Positions 17,804-25,778 of a stretch of 64,000 nucleotides of DNA are shown here, piece after piece. This DNA is from Catalinimonas niigatensis (GTDB lineage Bacteria; Bacteroidota; Bacteroidia; Cytophagales; Cyclobacteriaceae): contig NZ_CP119422.1 in the NCBI RefSeq assembly GCF_030506285.1, positions 1,674,001 through 1,738,000 of the forward strand, in the 5' to 3' direction. The notes below the pieces were generated by a model, which did not search any database, had not been told where the DNA came from, and worked only from the letters and a program-made list of their open reading frames with translations. Numbering within the stretch: position 1 is the first letter of the stretch; every line of letters begins with the position of its first letter. Position numbers and translations under genes: made by a program.

Positions 17804-18766
17804 ATGAAAAATCCTGAAGTAAAAATCTATGCTGGTCCTGATTCATTGGATGACTTCAACATAGAAGAGTTGTACAAAATGGCAGAAATGAAAGCCGATG
17901 GAAAAGCTGCTTTGTATGGAGCCAGAACCGTAGGCTTGAAGTCCCGGACAAACTTTGATATCAATAATTCTGAAGAAGGATTCATGGGTTACGATTTTGA
18001 AGCCATCATGCAAAACTTCAATATCTTCGGACATGGAGGCAATGCAGATGACCTGATTCCTCTGCCTACTGTGGTAATGGCTGAGAAATTATATCAGGAT
18101 ACCGGGCTTATTCCTTCTTCTGAAGTGATGCTCCCTGCTATTCAACTGGCTTGTATCAAAAAATCTTTTGCTAATGATCCTTTTCTGATTTGGAATTCAG
18201 CTGTAGATCAACTGGGATGGCATATTCGTCAAATGGCTGGTTTTGCAGAAGAACATGGTTGGATAGTAGGCCTTAAGAACGGAAAGTGGTTGGGAGAAGA
18301 GTATAAAAAAGCCGAGACCTCGGATTTTAAAGGTAAAACCAGTATAGAAGTAGTATGGGATGGTTTAGTAAACTATGCATCTATCGCTGAAGAAGTAATT
18401 TTGATCCAGAGAGGCTGTGACCTACCTGCCAAAGGAGAATATCGTAATTTACCTATTCATTACACAGCTATGCGTACTAAATTGCGCCATCAGCATAAAA
18501 ATATAGCTGCATACTTTGATCCAAGTCATTCTTTAGGTCCTAAAATGAGAGATCAGATTGTAGATAAAACCGTTGAGGCTATGAAACTCAAGGTGAATGA
18601 AGATCAGTATTTATACGATGGCATATTGATTGAAGTAGGCACAGCTAAATGTGATACACATCAGCATATTACCCTTAACGAATTGCAAGAGCTTGTGGAT
18701 AAGATTAGTGAGTTCAGAACTTTATCGGGAAGAAGAAAAAATGTAACAGAAAGTCAGAAGGCTTAG
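17804..18766 (+). CDS. DAHP-synthase-like TIM-barrel enzyme with altered metal site
   Basis: The 320-residue protein follows the 3-deoxy-7-phosphoheptulonate synthase type I-beta pattern block by block: YAGPDS at 9-14 (family AGPCS), GLKSRT at 44-49 (family KPRTS), VGLKNG with Lys158 (LKRG), ILIQRGCD with Arg203 (CERG), FDPSHSLGP with His242 (DPSHxxG), DGILIEVG with Glu277 and CDTHQH with Asp284. In the family Cys, His, Glu and Asp hold the catalytic metal; here the Cys position is Asp13. The phosphoenolpyruvate-binding motif is also changed (Pro to Ser). It has no ACT or chorismate mutase domain. So it is probably an aldol-type condensing enzyme with a different substrate, not the housekeeping aromatic enzyme. 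It is transcribed alone, divergent from the SusCD operon, with its own terminator. Confidence 0.78.
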   Translation: MKNPEVKIYAGPDSLDDFNIEELYKMAEMKADGKAALYGARTVGLKSRTNFDINNSEEGFMGYDFEAIMQNFNIFGHGGNADDLIPLPTVVMAEKLYQDTGLIPSSEVMLPAIQLACIKKSFANDPFLIWNSAVDQLGWHIRQMAGFAEEHGWIVGLKNGKWLGEEYKKAETSDFKGKTSIEVVWDGLVNYASIAEEVILIQRGCDLPAKGEYRNLPIHYTAMRTKLRHQHKNIAAYFDPSHSLGPKMRDQIVDKTVEAMKLKVNEDQYLYDGILIEVGTAKCDTHQHITLNELQELVDKISEFRTLSGRRKNVTESQKA

Positions 18767-18800
18767 TACAGGATAAATCAGATTCTAATATTTTTCTACA

Positions 18801-18827
18801 CCCTCTTTTACCAAGAGGGTTTTTTTT
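18801..18827 (+). terminator. Intrinsic terminator after the DAHP-synthase-like gene
   Basis: Stem CCCTCTT/AAGAGGG (18801-18807, 18813-18819) with 5-base loop, followed by eight T. It lies 35 bases past the stop and just before the convergent map stop at 18826. Confidence 0.92.
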
Positions 18828-19608
18828 AACTCACTTTTTGTGCCAGGGCTTCTTCCACATATTTAAAAGTAGATAATACTTCAGGTTCACCATTGACAAC
18901 TGCTACATCATGTTCAAAATGTGCAGAAGGCCTTTTATCTGCTGTAATAATAGTCCAGCCATCACTTAACTGCTTCACTCGCCTTGTTCCAAGATTTATC
19001 ATAGGTTCAATAGCAATCACAAGCCCATTTTTGATAACAGGTCCTCTTCCTCTCTTTCCATAATTAGGTACTTCAGGAGATTCATGCATTTTTCTGCCCA
19101 ATCCATGTCCTACTAACTCTCGCACTACTCCATAGCCATTACTTTCAGCATGTTGCTGTATAGCAAAACTTACATCTCCTATTCTTCTACCTGCTCTGGT
19201 TTGCGCTATCCCCAAATTCAGACACTCTTTTGTTACCTTAAGTAACTTTTTTATCTCGGGAGTTACTTCGCCCACTTCAAAAGTATAGGCATGATCTCCA
19301 TAAAAACCTTTTTTCTTAGCTCCACAATCAATCGAGATAATATCTCCTTCCTGTAAAGGGCGATTGTTGGGAATTCCATGCACTACAGCTTCATTAAGAG
19401 ACATGCAAAGCGTATTCGGAAAATCATATAAACCCAGAAAGCCTGGTTCAGCACCATGATCACGAATAAACTCTTCAGCAAGTTTATCAAGATAGAGAGG
19501 TGTAACTCCTGGTCTAATTTCCTGAGCCATTAAACCTAAGGTTTTGGAAACGATTAGAGCGCTTTCGCGCATTAGTTCTATCTCTTCAATGCTTTTGTAG
19601 TGGATCAT
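18826..19608 (-). CDS. map: Type I methionine aminopeptidase
   Basis: The 260-residue protein carries the whole MetAP-1 metal site: Asp94 (ISIDCG), Asp105 (YGDHAYTF), His168 (LVGHGLGRKMHE), Glu201 (AIEPM) and Glu232 (AHFEHDVAV), with substrate His77 in EAVVHGIP. It removes the initiator Met from new proteins in the cytosol. It lacks the N-terminal zinc or SH3-binding extension of some homologues. In many Bacteroidota map lies in the ribosomal protein operon next to infA; here it stands alone between two intergenic gaps, so this may be an additional or relocated copy. The start ATG at 19608 begins MIHYKSIEEIELMR, the normal family start. Confidence 0.94.
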   Translation of the reverse strand: MIHYKSIEEIELMRESALIVSKTLGLMAQEIRPGVTPLYLDKLAEEFIRDHGAEPGFLGLYDFPNTLCMSLNEAVVHGIPNNRPLQEGDIISIDCGAKKKGFYGDHAYTFEVGEVTPEIKKLLKVTKECLNLGIAQTRAGRRIGDVSFAIQQHAESNGYGVVRELVGHGLGRKMHESPEVPNYGKRGRGPVIKNGLVIAIEPMINLGTRRVKQLSDGWTIITADKRPSAHFEHDVAVVNGEPEVLSTFKYVEEALAQKVS

Positions 19609-20078
19609 TCAACCAAGAGGCTTATTTTAGTATTATAATAACAATAGATAATGAGCAAAATAGTTTTGACAGTTTCACTGCAAAACATTGCAAGTTAGTA
19701 TAAAAAATTAAAAAGAATTAAGTCTTCTCTACTCGGCAAAACCCAAGCTAATTATCTATTTATCTTTGACAGATCTGCTTTGATGATAATATAGCTCTTG
19801 TTTAAAATGCAGTTTGCCAAGCGAGTACTTATCTAAAATAGGGTCTAAAACTCTTTTACACTATTCTTTCCAGGACTCTGGTCACTTGGAATCTGTTCAG
19901 ATGACAGGTGGCAGTTATGCTGTTAGTAAATCACTCTTTAAATGAAGGTGATTCACTTTGACTTAAAACTTAATGAAGTACTAATGCAGTGTTTATGTGC
20001 TGGTCTTTAAAAATTCGGTTTTAATTTGATACATTAATCAAAGCATATTTTAAACCTAAACTTTTGAGTCTTAAACCA
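19609..20078. other. 470-base intergenic stretch, nothing recognised
   Basis: It contains the promoter side of map and the 3' flank of the S24-type repressor gene. No frame, hairpin-plus-T terminator or repeat could be supported. Confidence 0.5.
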
Positions 20079-20915
20079 TCAGACGGCACCAAGTTTCTGC
20101 TGAAGCTTCCTCATCTCATCAGCCATAGAAGTAAGTTTACCCTGTATATCATCCAATTCAAAATTTACCTCAGGTAAATGAGAACGAAGATGCCATTCAA
20201 CTTTCCAAAGCTGTAAAATCTGATTTTCTGCAAGTTCGTAAGGTTCATGCTTAGGATTATCTGATAAACAGCGAATAGTGCCATATTGCTGCAAACGGTT
20301 TTTTACTCTTTTCACCTGAATCCCTCTTTCCTCTGATACAACAACATAGGCATTGCCATCATCAATATAGCGGTATTCACTTTTGTCCAGCAAACGGCAG
20401 ATCACCCAATCATCCTCTGAAAGTGTAGGTTCCATGCTATCACCACTTACCTGAACTGCATAACAAAGGCCATCTTTGAGCATATAATTAGGCAGATGAA
20501 TACTCTCCTGCGCTTCAAACCACTCTTGCGATTCATAACCGCTAAGGTAATTAGCAGCCGCTTTGTGGTTAATAAGAGGAACAGTAACATTTCCTTCGGT
20601 ATCCTGAGTAGCCACTACGATTACTTCAGTAGCAGGCTTGGGTTTTCCATCTTCTGGAGTACCATGATGATGAAAAGCTTCTCCCTTACCTGTTATTACA
20701 TACGCACTGTTGACTCCAAACCTTTGAAAAGCCCGGTTAAGAATCTCCAATGTTACTGAGCGACGATTTGCTTTGATATCGCCTAGATTAGAAGGCGAAA
20801 CATCAATACTTTGAGCAAATTCTCTATCAGAATGTATTATCTTACTTTTTTTAAGCATGTTAATACATTCAAAAAAGCGCTCATTGACCAGATTTTTATA
20901 TTGATTCTCAGGCAT
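20079..20915 (-). CDS. XRE-type transcriptional regulator with S24 (LexA/CI-like) peptidase domain
   Basis: The 278-residue protein has an N-terminal helix-turn-helix (about 28-62, DREFAQSIDVSPSNLGDIKANRRSVT) and a C-terminal S24 domain: VSGDSMEPTL with the nucleophile Ser160 and IQVKRV with the general-base Lys202. This is the layout of CI/LexA-type repressors, which may cleave themselves on DNA damage. A final helix (DDIQGKLTSMADEMRKLQQKLG) looks like a dimerising coiled coil. It faces a tiny HTH protein gene (21002-21175) across an 86-base gap with an 8-bp-arm inverted repeat. That arrangement is like a phage or toxin-antitoxin switch, but no other phage gene is present. Such S24 regulators are common chromosomal genes in Bacteroidota. 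Confidence 0.88.
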   Translation of the reverse strand: MPENQYKNLVNERFFECINMLKKSKIIHSDREFAQSIDVSPSNLGDIKANRRSVTLEILNRAFQRFGVNSAYVITGKGEAFHHHGTPEDGKPKPATEVIVVATQDTEGNVTVPLINHKAAANYLSGYESQEWFEAQESIHLPNYMLKDGLCYAVQVSGDSMEPTLSEDDWVICRLLDKSEYRYIDDGNAYVVVSEERGIQVKRVKNRLQQYGTIRCLSDNPKHEPYELAENQILQLWKVEWHLRSHLPEVNFELDDIQGKLTSMADEMRKLQQKLGAV

Positions 20916-20978
20916 TTATAAAAATATACTTAGTTTAAGAATTATTTTCCTTGCAATATACTTTTTTAAAGCATATAA

Positions 20979-20999
20979 TTGTACTTATAGCAAGTACAA
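20979..20999. promoter_or_regulatory. Candidate operator between divergent regulator genes
   Basis: Perfect inverted repeat TTGTACTT/AAGTACAA (20979-20986, 20992-20999) with spacer ATAGC. It ends two bases before the ATG of the small HTH gene. Half-site-like copies ATATACTT occur at 20924-20931 and 20955-20962, giving three related boxes in the 86-base gap. This spacing suggests a repressor that controls both genes; the S24 regulator is the natural candidate, by inference. Confidence 0.6.
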
Positions 21000-21001
21000 A
21001 T

Positions 21002-21175
21002 ATGGAAAATATCAGGGACATAAAAAAGCATCTGCACGAAGAAGACTATCTTCAAATCAGCAAAATTACTGGGTACAGCCGTGACTACATTAAAAATTGT
21101 GTGGATTATCGGTTAAATAACCGTTTAATTGTCATCGCTGCTCAAGAAGTGATGGCAACCAGCACAACATTCTAA
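21002..21175 (+). CDS. Tiny helix-turn-helix-like protein (57 residues)
   Basis: I use the ATG at 21002 (MENIRDIKKHLHEEDYLQI) because the longer frame starting at 20951 would cover the inverted repeat and has no protein-like start. Residues 12-40 (EEDYLQISKITGYSRDYIKNCVDYRLNN) have the pattern of a helix-turn-helix, followed by a final helix (RLIVIAAQEVMATS). Similar minimal HTH proteins are frequent in Bacteroidota, usually opposite an S24-type regulator as here. It may be a Cro-like partner that binds the same operator. Its stop lies next to the stop of the convergent VOC gene. Confidence 0.7.
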   Translation: MENIRDIKKHLHEEDYLQISKITGYSRDYIKNCVDYRLNNRLIVIAAQEVMATSTTF

Positions 21176-21176
21176 T

Positions 21177-21566
21177 TTATTCCCAGATTCCGGGAGGAAC
21201 GATCTCCAACAAATGCTGGTTAGGATCATAAAAATAGAAAGAACAGAGATTGTCTTTCCAGCGCTGTTCATTGATTATAGCTATCTTATGCTTTAACAAG
21301 TTTTTTTTCCAGGCATTATATTCATCTAAAGGCACTTCAAAAGCCAAATGCTGCTGTCCATAGGCAAAGTGAGGCGGTAATTTTTTTTCCATCTTGGTTA
21401 TTTCAGGCAAGAAACACAGTAGCACAGAAGTGCCTGCCCTAAAAAAAACGTGCCTTTCTTTTACATAACTGATTACCTTAAAGTTCATCACTTCCTTATA
21501 AAACTGATGAGTCTTTGATAAGTCATTTACATATAAACAATTTTCTTTGATCTGAAGTACTTTCAT
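21177..21566 (-). CDS. VOC-family (glyoxalase/bleomycin resistance-like) protein
   Basis: The start is placed at the ATG at 21566 (MKVLQIKENCLYVNDL), directly after the T-tract of the terminator at 21573-21597; the longer frame would begin inside that terminator. The 129-residue product has the two beta-alpha-beta-beta-beta modules of the vicinal oxygen chelate fold: CLYVNDLSKTHQFYKEVMNFKV at 10-31, HLAFEVPLDEYNAWKKNL in the middle, and FYFYDPNQHLLEIVPPG at the end with the typical DPxxxxxE metal-ligand Glu. Substrate unknown; family members act on glyoxal adducts, fosfomycin or catechols. Confidence 0.85.
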   Translation of the reverse strand: MKVLQIKENCLYVNDLSKTHQFYKEVMNFKVISYVKERHVFFRAGTSVLLCFLPEITKMEKKLPPHFAYGQQHLAFEVPLDEYNAWKKNLLKHKIAIINEQRWKDNLCSFYFYDPNQHLLEIVPPGIWE

Positions 21567-21572
21567 AAAAAA

Positions 21573-21597
21573 AACAGAAAACATGTTGTTTTCTGTT
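21573..21597 (-). terminator. Intrinsic terminator of the small gene at 21606-21812
   Basis: Perfect 10-bp stem AACAGAAAAC/GTTTTCTGTT (21573-21582, 21588-21597), 5-base loop, and a T-run on the minus strand that ends at the VOC start codon. It sets the VOC start. Confidence 0.88.
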
Positions 21598-21605
21598 AAG
21601 TAAAT

Positions 21606-21812
21606 TTAGTTCTCTCCTACTACCTCAAAATAACGATCAAAAATTTTCCGATCAAGCAATATTGTAGGTTTACCCCTACCCCAATCTGTGGAAACTTCAC
21701 ATAAGCCATTATAGGCTCTGCCTGTATAAGCTTTATCAGGCTCAAACCCAAAAAGATCTACAGTCCCTTGAGGTTCTTTACTACATCTAAAAGATATTTT
21801 AAACTTATCCAT
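21606..21812 (-). CDS. Small conserved hypothetical protein (68 residues)
   Basis: I choose the internal ATG at 21812 (MDKFKISFRCSKEPQGTV), since the extra 30 codons upstream are basic and hydrophobic without domain character. The rest has a compact beta-rich pattern with many Gly and aromatic residues (KAYTGRAYNGLCEVSTDWGRGKPTILLDRKIFDRYFEVV). The block YTGRAYNGLCEV...DWG.GKPT resembles short SH3-like or RNA-binding-like folds, but I cannot name a family; I believe similar small proteins occur in other Cytophagales. It has its own terminator. Confidence 0.55.
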   Translation of the reverse strand: MDKFKISFRCSKEPQGTVDLFGFEPDKAYTGRAYNGLCEVSTDWGRGKPTILLDRKIFDRYFEVVGEN

Positions 21813-22418
21813 CACTCGGTTGTATTTTCTTACCATTATATGAACAATTTTTATGCGAAACTTTCTAAAAGGTACACGTATATGAAAATAAAGTATAATC
21901 ATTTGACAATTCTAATATAATAGAAATTTGTTTAAATTTCATACATAACATGTATTAAATGAGTAATTATTAGACTATTATACTATATAACTCCATTTTG
22001 AGATAATCATTTCGCTTATTATTTTATTTACCACTAACTTTCATACAAGTTTCTATTACAGTAGATTGGTTTAAAATTCAAAGTCGGTAAAAAAACAACG
22101 GCACATACATATGCATATGCAGATTTTTAAAAATGATTTAAAACAATAGCTTATGTCAAATGTGTTTATAAACAGGAATGTATTGAAGCAGAATAAAGCT
22201 GTTCTGTAAATCTTTAACTCAAACATGTTTGTGAATGTGAAAGAGTAGGAACCTTTTTTTATTGTTAATTCTATGATTTATAATAGAACCAGAGCTTTTG
22301 AAGCAAGGCAGTTGAAAATTGGAAAAAAATATTCAATGAAAAATATAAATGATTTTGGGTAAAAATTTCCCCAATATGTTTAGTACCTATTTTTTAAATT
22401 AATTTAAATCTATTTTTT
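21813..22418. other. 606-base AT-rich intergenic stretch
   Basis: It contains the divergent starts of the 68-residue protein and of the PA2169-like gene. An ATATGCATAT-type palindrome lies at about 22109-22120. No further frame, RNA gene or terminator could be supported. Confidence 0.5.
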
Positions 22419-22883
22419 ATGAGTAATGATGAAAGAAACCATAAGATCACAAATACGATTAATGAATTAATCACAGTTTGTGCAGAGGGTGAAAGAGGAT
22501 ATAAAAATGCCTCTGAAAGAGTTGACGAAAAGGAATTCAAAACTATTCTCTACCGCCTTTCTCAACAACGTGCACTTTTTCGCTCAGAACTTGAAAATGA
22601 GCTTATCAAAGATTTTGGTCAAGAAGCGAAAGGTGATGATTCTCTCTTAAGTAAATTTCATAGAGGCTGGATGGATTTTAAAGCTGGCTTAAAAGGCAAT
22701 GACAGTAAAGCAGTGTTTGATGAATGTATCCGGGGAGAAAATCATGCGATTGATAAATATATGGATGCACTGAAGAAAAATCTCCCCAACTATTTAGAAG
22801 AAAGGGTTAAAAATCAGTTAGAAATGATTAAAGGTACGCTCATCCAGCTTCGTGAATTCGAGTCTGAAGTAACACATAATTAG
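22419..22883 (+). CDS. PA2169-family four-helix-bundle protein (DUF2383)
   Basis: The 154-residue, all-helical protein matches the DUF2383/PA2169 type: NTINELITVCAEGERGYKNASERV at 12-35, LYRLSQQRALFRSELENELI, GWMDFKAGL, and CIRGENHAIDKYMDAL. The fold is ferritin-like with conserved Glu/His at helix positions, but metal binding is not proven in the family. These genes are usually induced by stress, and this one opens a cluster of stress-type genes. It has its own terminator at 22906-22935. Function remains unknown. Confidence 0.88.
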   Translation: MSNDERNHKITNTINELITVCAEGERGYKNASERVDEKEFKTILYRLSQQRALFRSELENELIKDFGQEAKGDDSLLSKFHRGWMDFKAGLKGNDSKAVFDECIRGENHAIDKYMDALKKNLPNYLEERVKNQLEMIKGTLIQLREFESEVTHN

Positions 22884-22905
22884 TTTCAGTAATCGTTTAA
22901 AAGAT

Positions 22906-22935
22906 AGCAAAGGATCAATTCCTTTGCTTTTTTTT
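22906..22935 (+). terminator. Intrinsic terminator after the PA2169-like gene
   Basis: Stem AGCAAAGGA/TCCTTTGCT (22906-22914, 22920-22928), loop TCAAT, then T-run. It rules out the upstream start at 22924 for the next gene. Confidence 0.9.
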
Positions 22936-22959
22936 GTCAAATCATTGACGCTTAATACT

Positions 22960-24132
22960 ATGGATGTCTTTACTTTTTTTGTAGATATTATTAATTATCC
23001 TTTAAGAAAATTTAAAGCTTTATTAAAAAAACAATTGGGATGGATAGGTAATCCTATCATATTGCCGTACAGAGGATATGGAAATGACCAGCAATTCTTT
23101 ATCCGGGGCAGAGTAATAGAAGATACCGGATTATCTCAACCTGAAGAACAACAAAGTCTCTGGCAAAACGTGCTGGCAATGATCAAAAGATATAGTAGCA
23201 GTGGTATATCTGATGTAGAAGTTTTTGTGGAATTCCAGGGTAAACGTCAAAGTTGCATTACAGATGATGATGGTTTTTTTGTTGTCAATCAAGTCTTAAG
23301 AGAGGAAACGAATGATAATGAAGACTGGCAACAAATCCGATTTTATATGAAGGGTAAAGGCAGAACCATTGTTGAAAACTATGGTGAAATATTACTCACT
23401 AGAAAGAAAGCTCAATATGGTATAATTACAGATATTGATGACACACTGCTTATTTCCCATGCTACCAACATGAGAAAAAAACTGCGGTTGATGCTTTTTA
23501 AAAATGCTAAAACCCGCCTTCCTTTTGATGGTGTAGCTGCATTTTATTGTGCATTGGAAAAAGGAATAAGGGGAGAGAAAACTGGTTATCTTAACCCGTT
23601 TTTTTATGTATCCAGCAGCGAATGGAACCTCTATGACCTCCTGGCCGATTTTTGTAAATTCCATAACTTGCCTAAAGGACCATTTCTGCTAAGAGAAGTT
23701 AAGATTAGTTTAGGTAAGATATGGAAAGCCGGGGGTGGAAATCACAATCATAAATTGGATAAAATAAGGCATATTTTAAGCCTGCATGATGAGCGTGAAT
23801 TTATTCTGATCGGCGACAGTGGGCAACACGATGCGGAGATTTACCGACAAATTGTGGAAGAACACCCGGAAAGGATCAATACTATTTATATACGCGATGT
23901 GCGACAGTCAAAGCATGAGTGGGTAAAAAATATAGCTGAGGATGTCAAAACTCACGGTGCTGAAATGTTACTGGTAAAAGATACAGAAGAAGCGGCAGTC
24001 CATGCCATTAAAAAAGGGTATCTTCATCCTGAAGCTCTGAAAAGTATTGTTGATGAAAAAACTTACAATAAGCGTATGGAAAGTGATCTTCAGCAAATTT
24101 TTGAGAGAATGGTAAGCCAGGAGCAGGAATAA
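22960..24132 (+). CDS. App1-like phosphatidate phosphatase domain protein (DUF2183)
   Basis: The start at the ATG at 22960 (MDVFTFFVDIINYPLR) is used because upstream codons lie in the terminator. Residues 30-150 form a beta-rich domain. Residues 151-330 are an App1/HAD-like catalytic domain: ITDIDDTLL with the DxDxT nucleophile pair Asp158/Asp160, FFYVSSSEWNLYDLL, GPFLLREVKI, HKLDKIRHIL, and EFILIGDSGQHDAEIY with the final Asp pair. Yeast App1 removes phosphate from phosphatidic acid to yield diacylglycerol; bacterial members are mostly uncharacterised. Only five bases separate its stop from the stop of the opposing lipid kinase gene, a suggestive neighbour. Confidence 0.88.
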   Translation: MDVFTFFVDIINYPLRKFKALLKKQLGWIGNPIILPYRGYGNDQQFFIRGRVIEDTGLSQPEEQQSLWQNVLAMIKRYSSSGISDVEVFVEFQGKRQSCITDDDGFFVVNQVLREETNDNEDWQQIRFYMKGKGRTIVENYGEILLTRKKAQYGIITDIDDTLLISHATNMRKKLRLMLFKNAKTRLPFDGVAAFYCALEKGIRGEKTGYLNPFFYVSSSEWNLYDLLADFCKFHNLPKGPFLLREVKISLGKIWKAGGGNHNHKLDKIRHILSLHDEREFILIGDSGQHDAEIYRQIVEEHPERINTIYIRDVRQSKHEWVKNIAEDVKTHGAEMLLVKDTEEAAVHAIKKGYLHPEALKSIVDEKTYNKRMESDLQQIFERMVSQEQE

Positions 24133-24137
24133 TTATG

Positions 24138-25034
24138 CTATCGGTCAGCTTGAGGTACAATTAGTTTATAAGCGTGCTTCTTTATGGTTACTTCTACCTC
24201 CTCAGGGTAACCATGTACTTCACCATCTATTTGTAAAACTTCTCTGGGCAAGTTAATAATTTTGATATGCCTACAACTGATGATATCAACGTAGCGAGAA
24301 GTTTTTAGTGTGCCCCGAAATAAGTGAAAAGTTATCGTTAGAAATGCATAAAGCGGAAAGGGTTTGATGATGCATATTTCAAATTTACCATCATCAATCT
24401 TGCCCACCGGATTCACAATAGCACCAGTGCCATACCTTCCGGCATTGGCAATTACCACCATATGGGCTTTCTTTTTAAATGAGTTTCCCTTAAGTTCAAA
24501 ACGAAACTTCTTAGGCTCTGAAAGCTTGATTTCTCTTACGAACTGTTTCATATAACCGAACATACCTCTGATTCTCTCCTCCTCAAATCTTTTGACCACT
24601 TTGGCGTTCAGACCTATATCACTCAGGTGCAGACAGATGTGCTCGTTATTAATCAGAAGTGCATCCACCGATTTTTCTATTCCATTAAATAAGGTTTCAG
24701 TGGCTGAATGACGGTTTTCACCTATATTTAATTCTCTTGCCAGACCATTTGCCGAGCCGAGCGGAACAATTCCAAAGAGCACCTCTCGACCGTATATGAG
24801 TTTTGCCACCATATTACATGTTCCATCACCACCCACAGCCACAACAACATCTGGCTGAAAATCTTCAATCATCTGTAATGCATTTTGGAAATCATCCGAT
24901 TCTCCCGTAGTCTCAAATACATCAAACTCTTTCTTCTTCTCAAAAAAAAGTTGGTCTAATGTTTTGACGTATTTAGACTTATCTACACCACCTGCGATAG
25001 GGTTTATAATGAAAAGAAATCTATCTCTAGCCAT
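24138..25034 (-). CDS. Diacylglycerol-kinase-family lipid kinase (YegS/DgkB-like)
   Basis: The 298-residue protein has the DAGK catalytic domain: FLFIINPIAGG at 7-16, VAVGGDGTCNMVA with GGDGT at 68-72, the PLGSANGLAREL substrate loop near 90-101, and IDGEVHGYPEEVEVTI near the end in place of the usual GE motif. The family phosphorylates diacylglycerol or related lipids at the inner membrane. It is transcribed towards the App1-like phosphatase, whose reaction is the reverse. No transmembrane segment is seen, as expected for the soluble kinase class. Confidence 0.9.
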   Translation of the reverse strand: MARDRFLFIINPIAGGVDKSKYVKTLDQLFFEKKKEFDVFETTGESDDFQNALQMIEDFQPDVVVAVGGDGTCNMVAKLIYGREVLFGIVPLGSANGLARELNIGENRHSATETLFNGIEKSVDALLINNEHICLHLSDIGLNAKVVKRFEEERIRGMFGYMKQFVREIKLSEPKKFRFELKGNSFKKKAHMVVIANAGRYGTGAIVNPVGKIDDGKFEICIIKPFPLYAFLTITFHLFRGTLKTSRYVDIISCRHIKIINLPREVLQIDGEVHGYPEEVEVTIKKHAYKLIVPQADR

Positions 25035-25108
25035 AGATCAATACAACGCAATAGAATTAACTTTAGGTAGGGGTAAAATGATGATTTTTGTAATTTTTTT
25101 TGCTGAGC

Positions 25109-25136
25109 AAAAAAAAATCAGGGATACACCCTGATT
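25109..25136 (-). terminator. Intrinsic terminator of the acidic lipoprotein gene
   Basis: Perfect stem AATCAGGG/CCCTGATT (25116-25123, 25129-25136), loop ATACA; the minus strand continues with T residues (plus-strand A tract 25109-25117). Confidence 0.9.
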
Positions 25137-25161
25137 TTCTTCTTATGCTAAATAAAAAATT

Positions 25162-25605
25162 TTAGCTATCAATTTCATCCTGAATATTTTGCGTTAAGTC
25201 TTGCCAAGATTGGCTAAGATCTGTCTTCAGTTCATTCCAGTTATCCTGGGTAGCATTCTGAACTTCTTGTAAATCTGTATTCAGTTCGTTAAGTTCTTCG
25301 TTCAATTCAGTCTGAGCTTCACCGGAAGCTTGTTCCATTTCTTGTTCAACTTCATTGATTCTTGTTTGCAATGCTGCCTCCCACTCTTGTTGTTCTGTTT
25401 CCCAATTAGCTTCCATTTGGTCAGCGGCATTATCCATTTCATTTCCAAGTTCGTCTGCCCCTTCTTCTATTTCATTTCCCATAGCTTCTGTGCCTTCTTC
25501 AAGATCATTACCTGTCTCAGTGGGTGTGTCACATTGGGTAAATATAAACAAAGAAAAAATTGAGGTTAAAAACAGTCCTAGTATTTTATTTGATTTAGTT
25601 TTCAT
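25162..25605 (-). CDS. Acidic coiled-coil lipoprotein
   Basis: The 147-residue protein has a lipoprotein signal (LFIFTQC, Cys25) followed by an almost uninterrupted, Glu/Gln/Asn-rich helix. Repeated units of about 11 residues (EEGTEAMGNEIEEGADELGNEMDNAADQM) give it a pattern like late-embryogenesis-abundant type proteins or apolipoprotein-like helices. The strong negative charge, and the lack of hydrophobic core, suggest a surface or periplasmic tether or chaperone-like filament. Function is unknown. It lies between the lipid kinase and YtxH genes in the stress cluster. Confidence 0.8.
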   Translation of the reverse strand: MKTKSNKILGLFLTSIFSLFIFTQCDTPTETGNDLEEGTEAMGNEIEEGADELGNEMDNAADQMEANWETEQQEWEAALQTRINEVEQEMEQASGEAQTELNEELNELNTDLQEVQNATQDNWNELKTDLSQSWQDLTQNIQDEIDS

Positions 25606-25778
25606 TTTTTCAAAAGTTTGGTTAAAAAATTATTGAATAAGTTAGATTAAGTTAGTAAAAAAACAAAAAGATTAAAAAAATTTACCTACAAGGCTATTGA
25701 ATTTCCCCCAAACCTTACAAATATTTTATAGTAGGCAATAACTTAAAAGTTAAAAAAATGAGGAATCAAAAAAGTTTT

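Noticed and set aside
20079-21175. Prophage based on the CI/Cro-like pair
   Set aside because: No integrase, structural, lysis or replication genes of phage type are near; neighbours are chromosomal genes.
22924-22959. Upstream start of the App1-like gene at 22924
   Set aside because: It lies inside the terminator hairpin of the preceding gene; ATG at 22960 fits the family.
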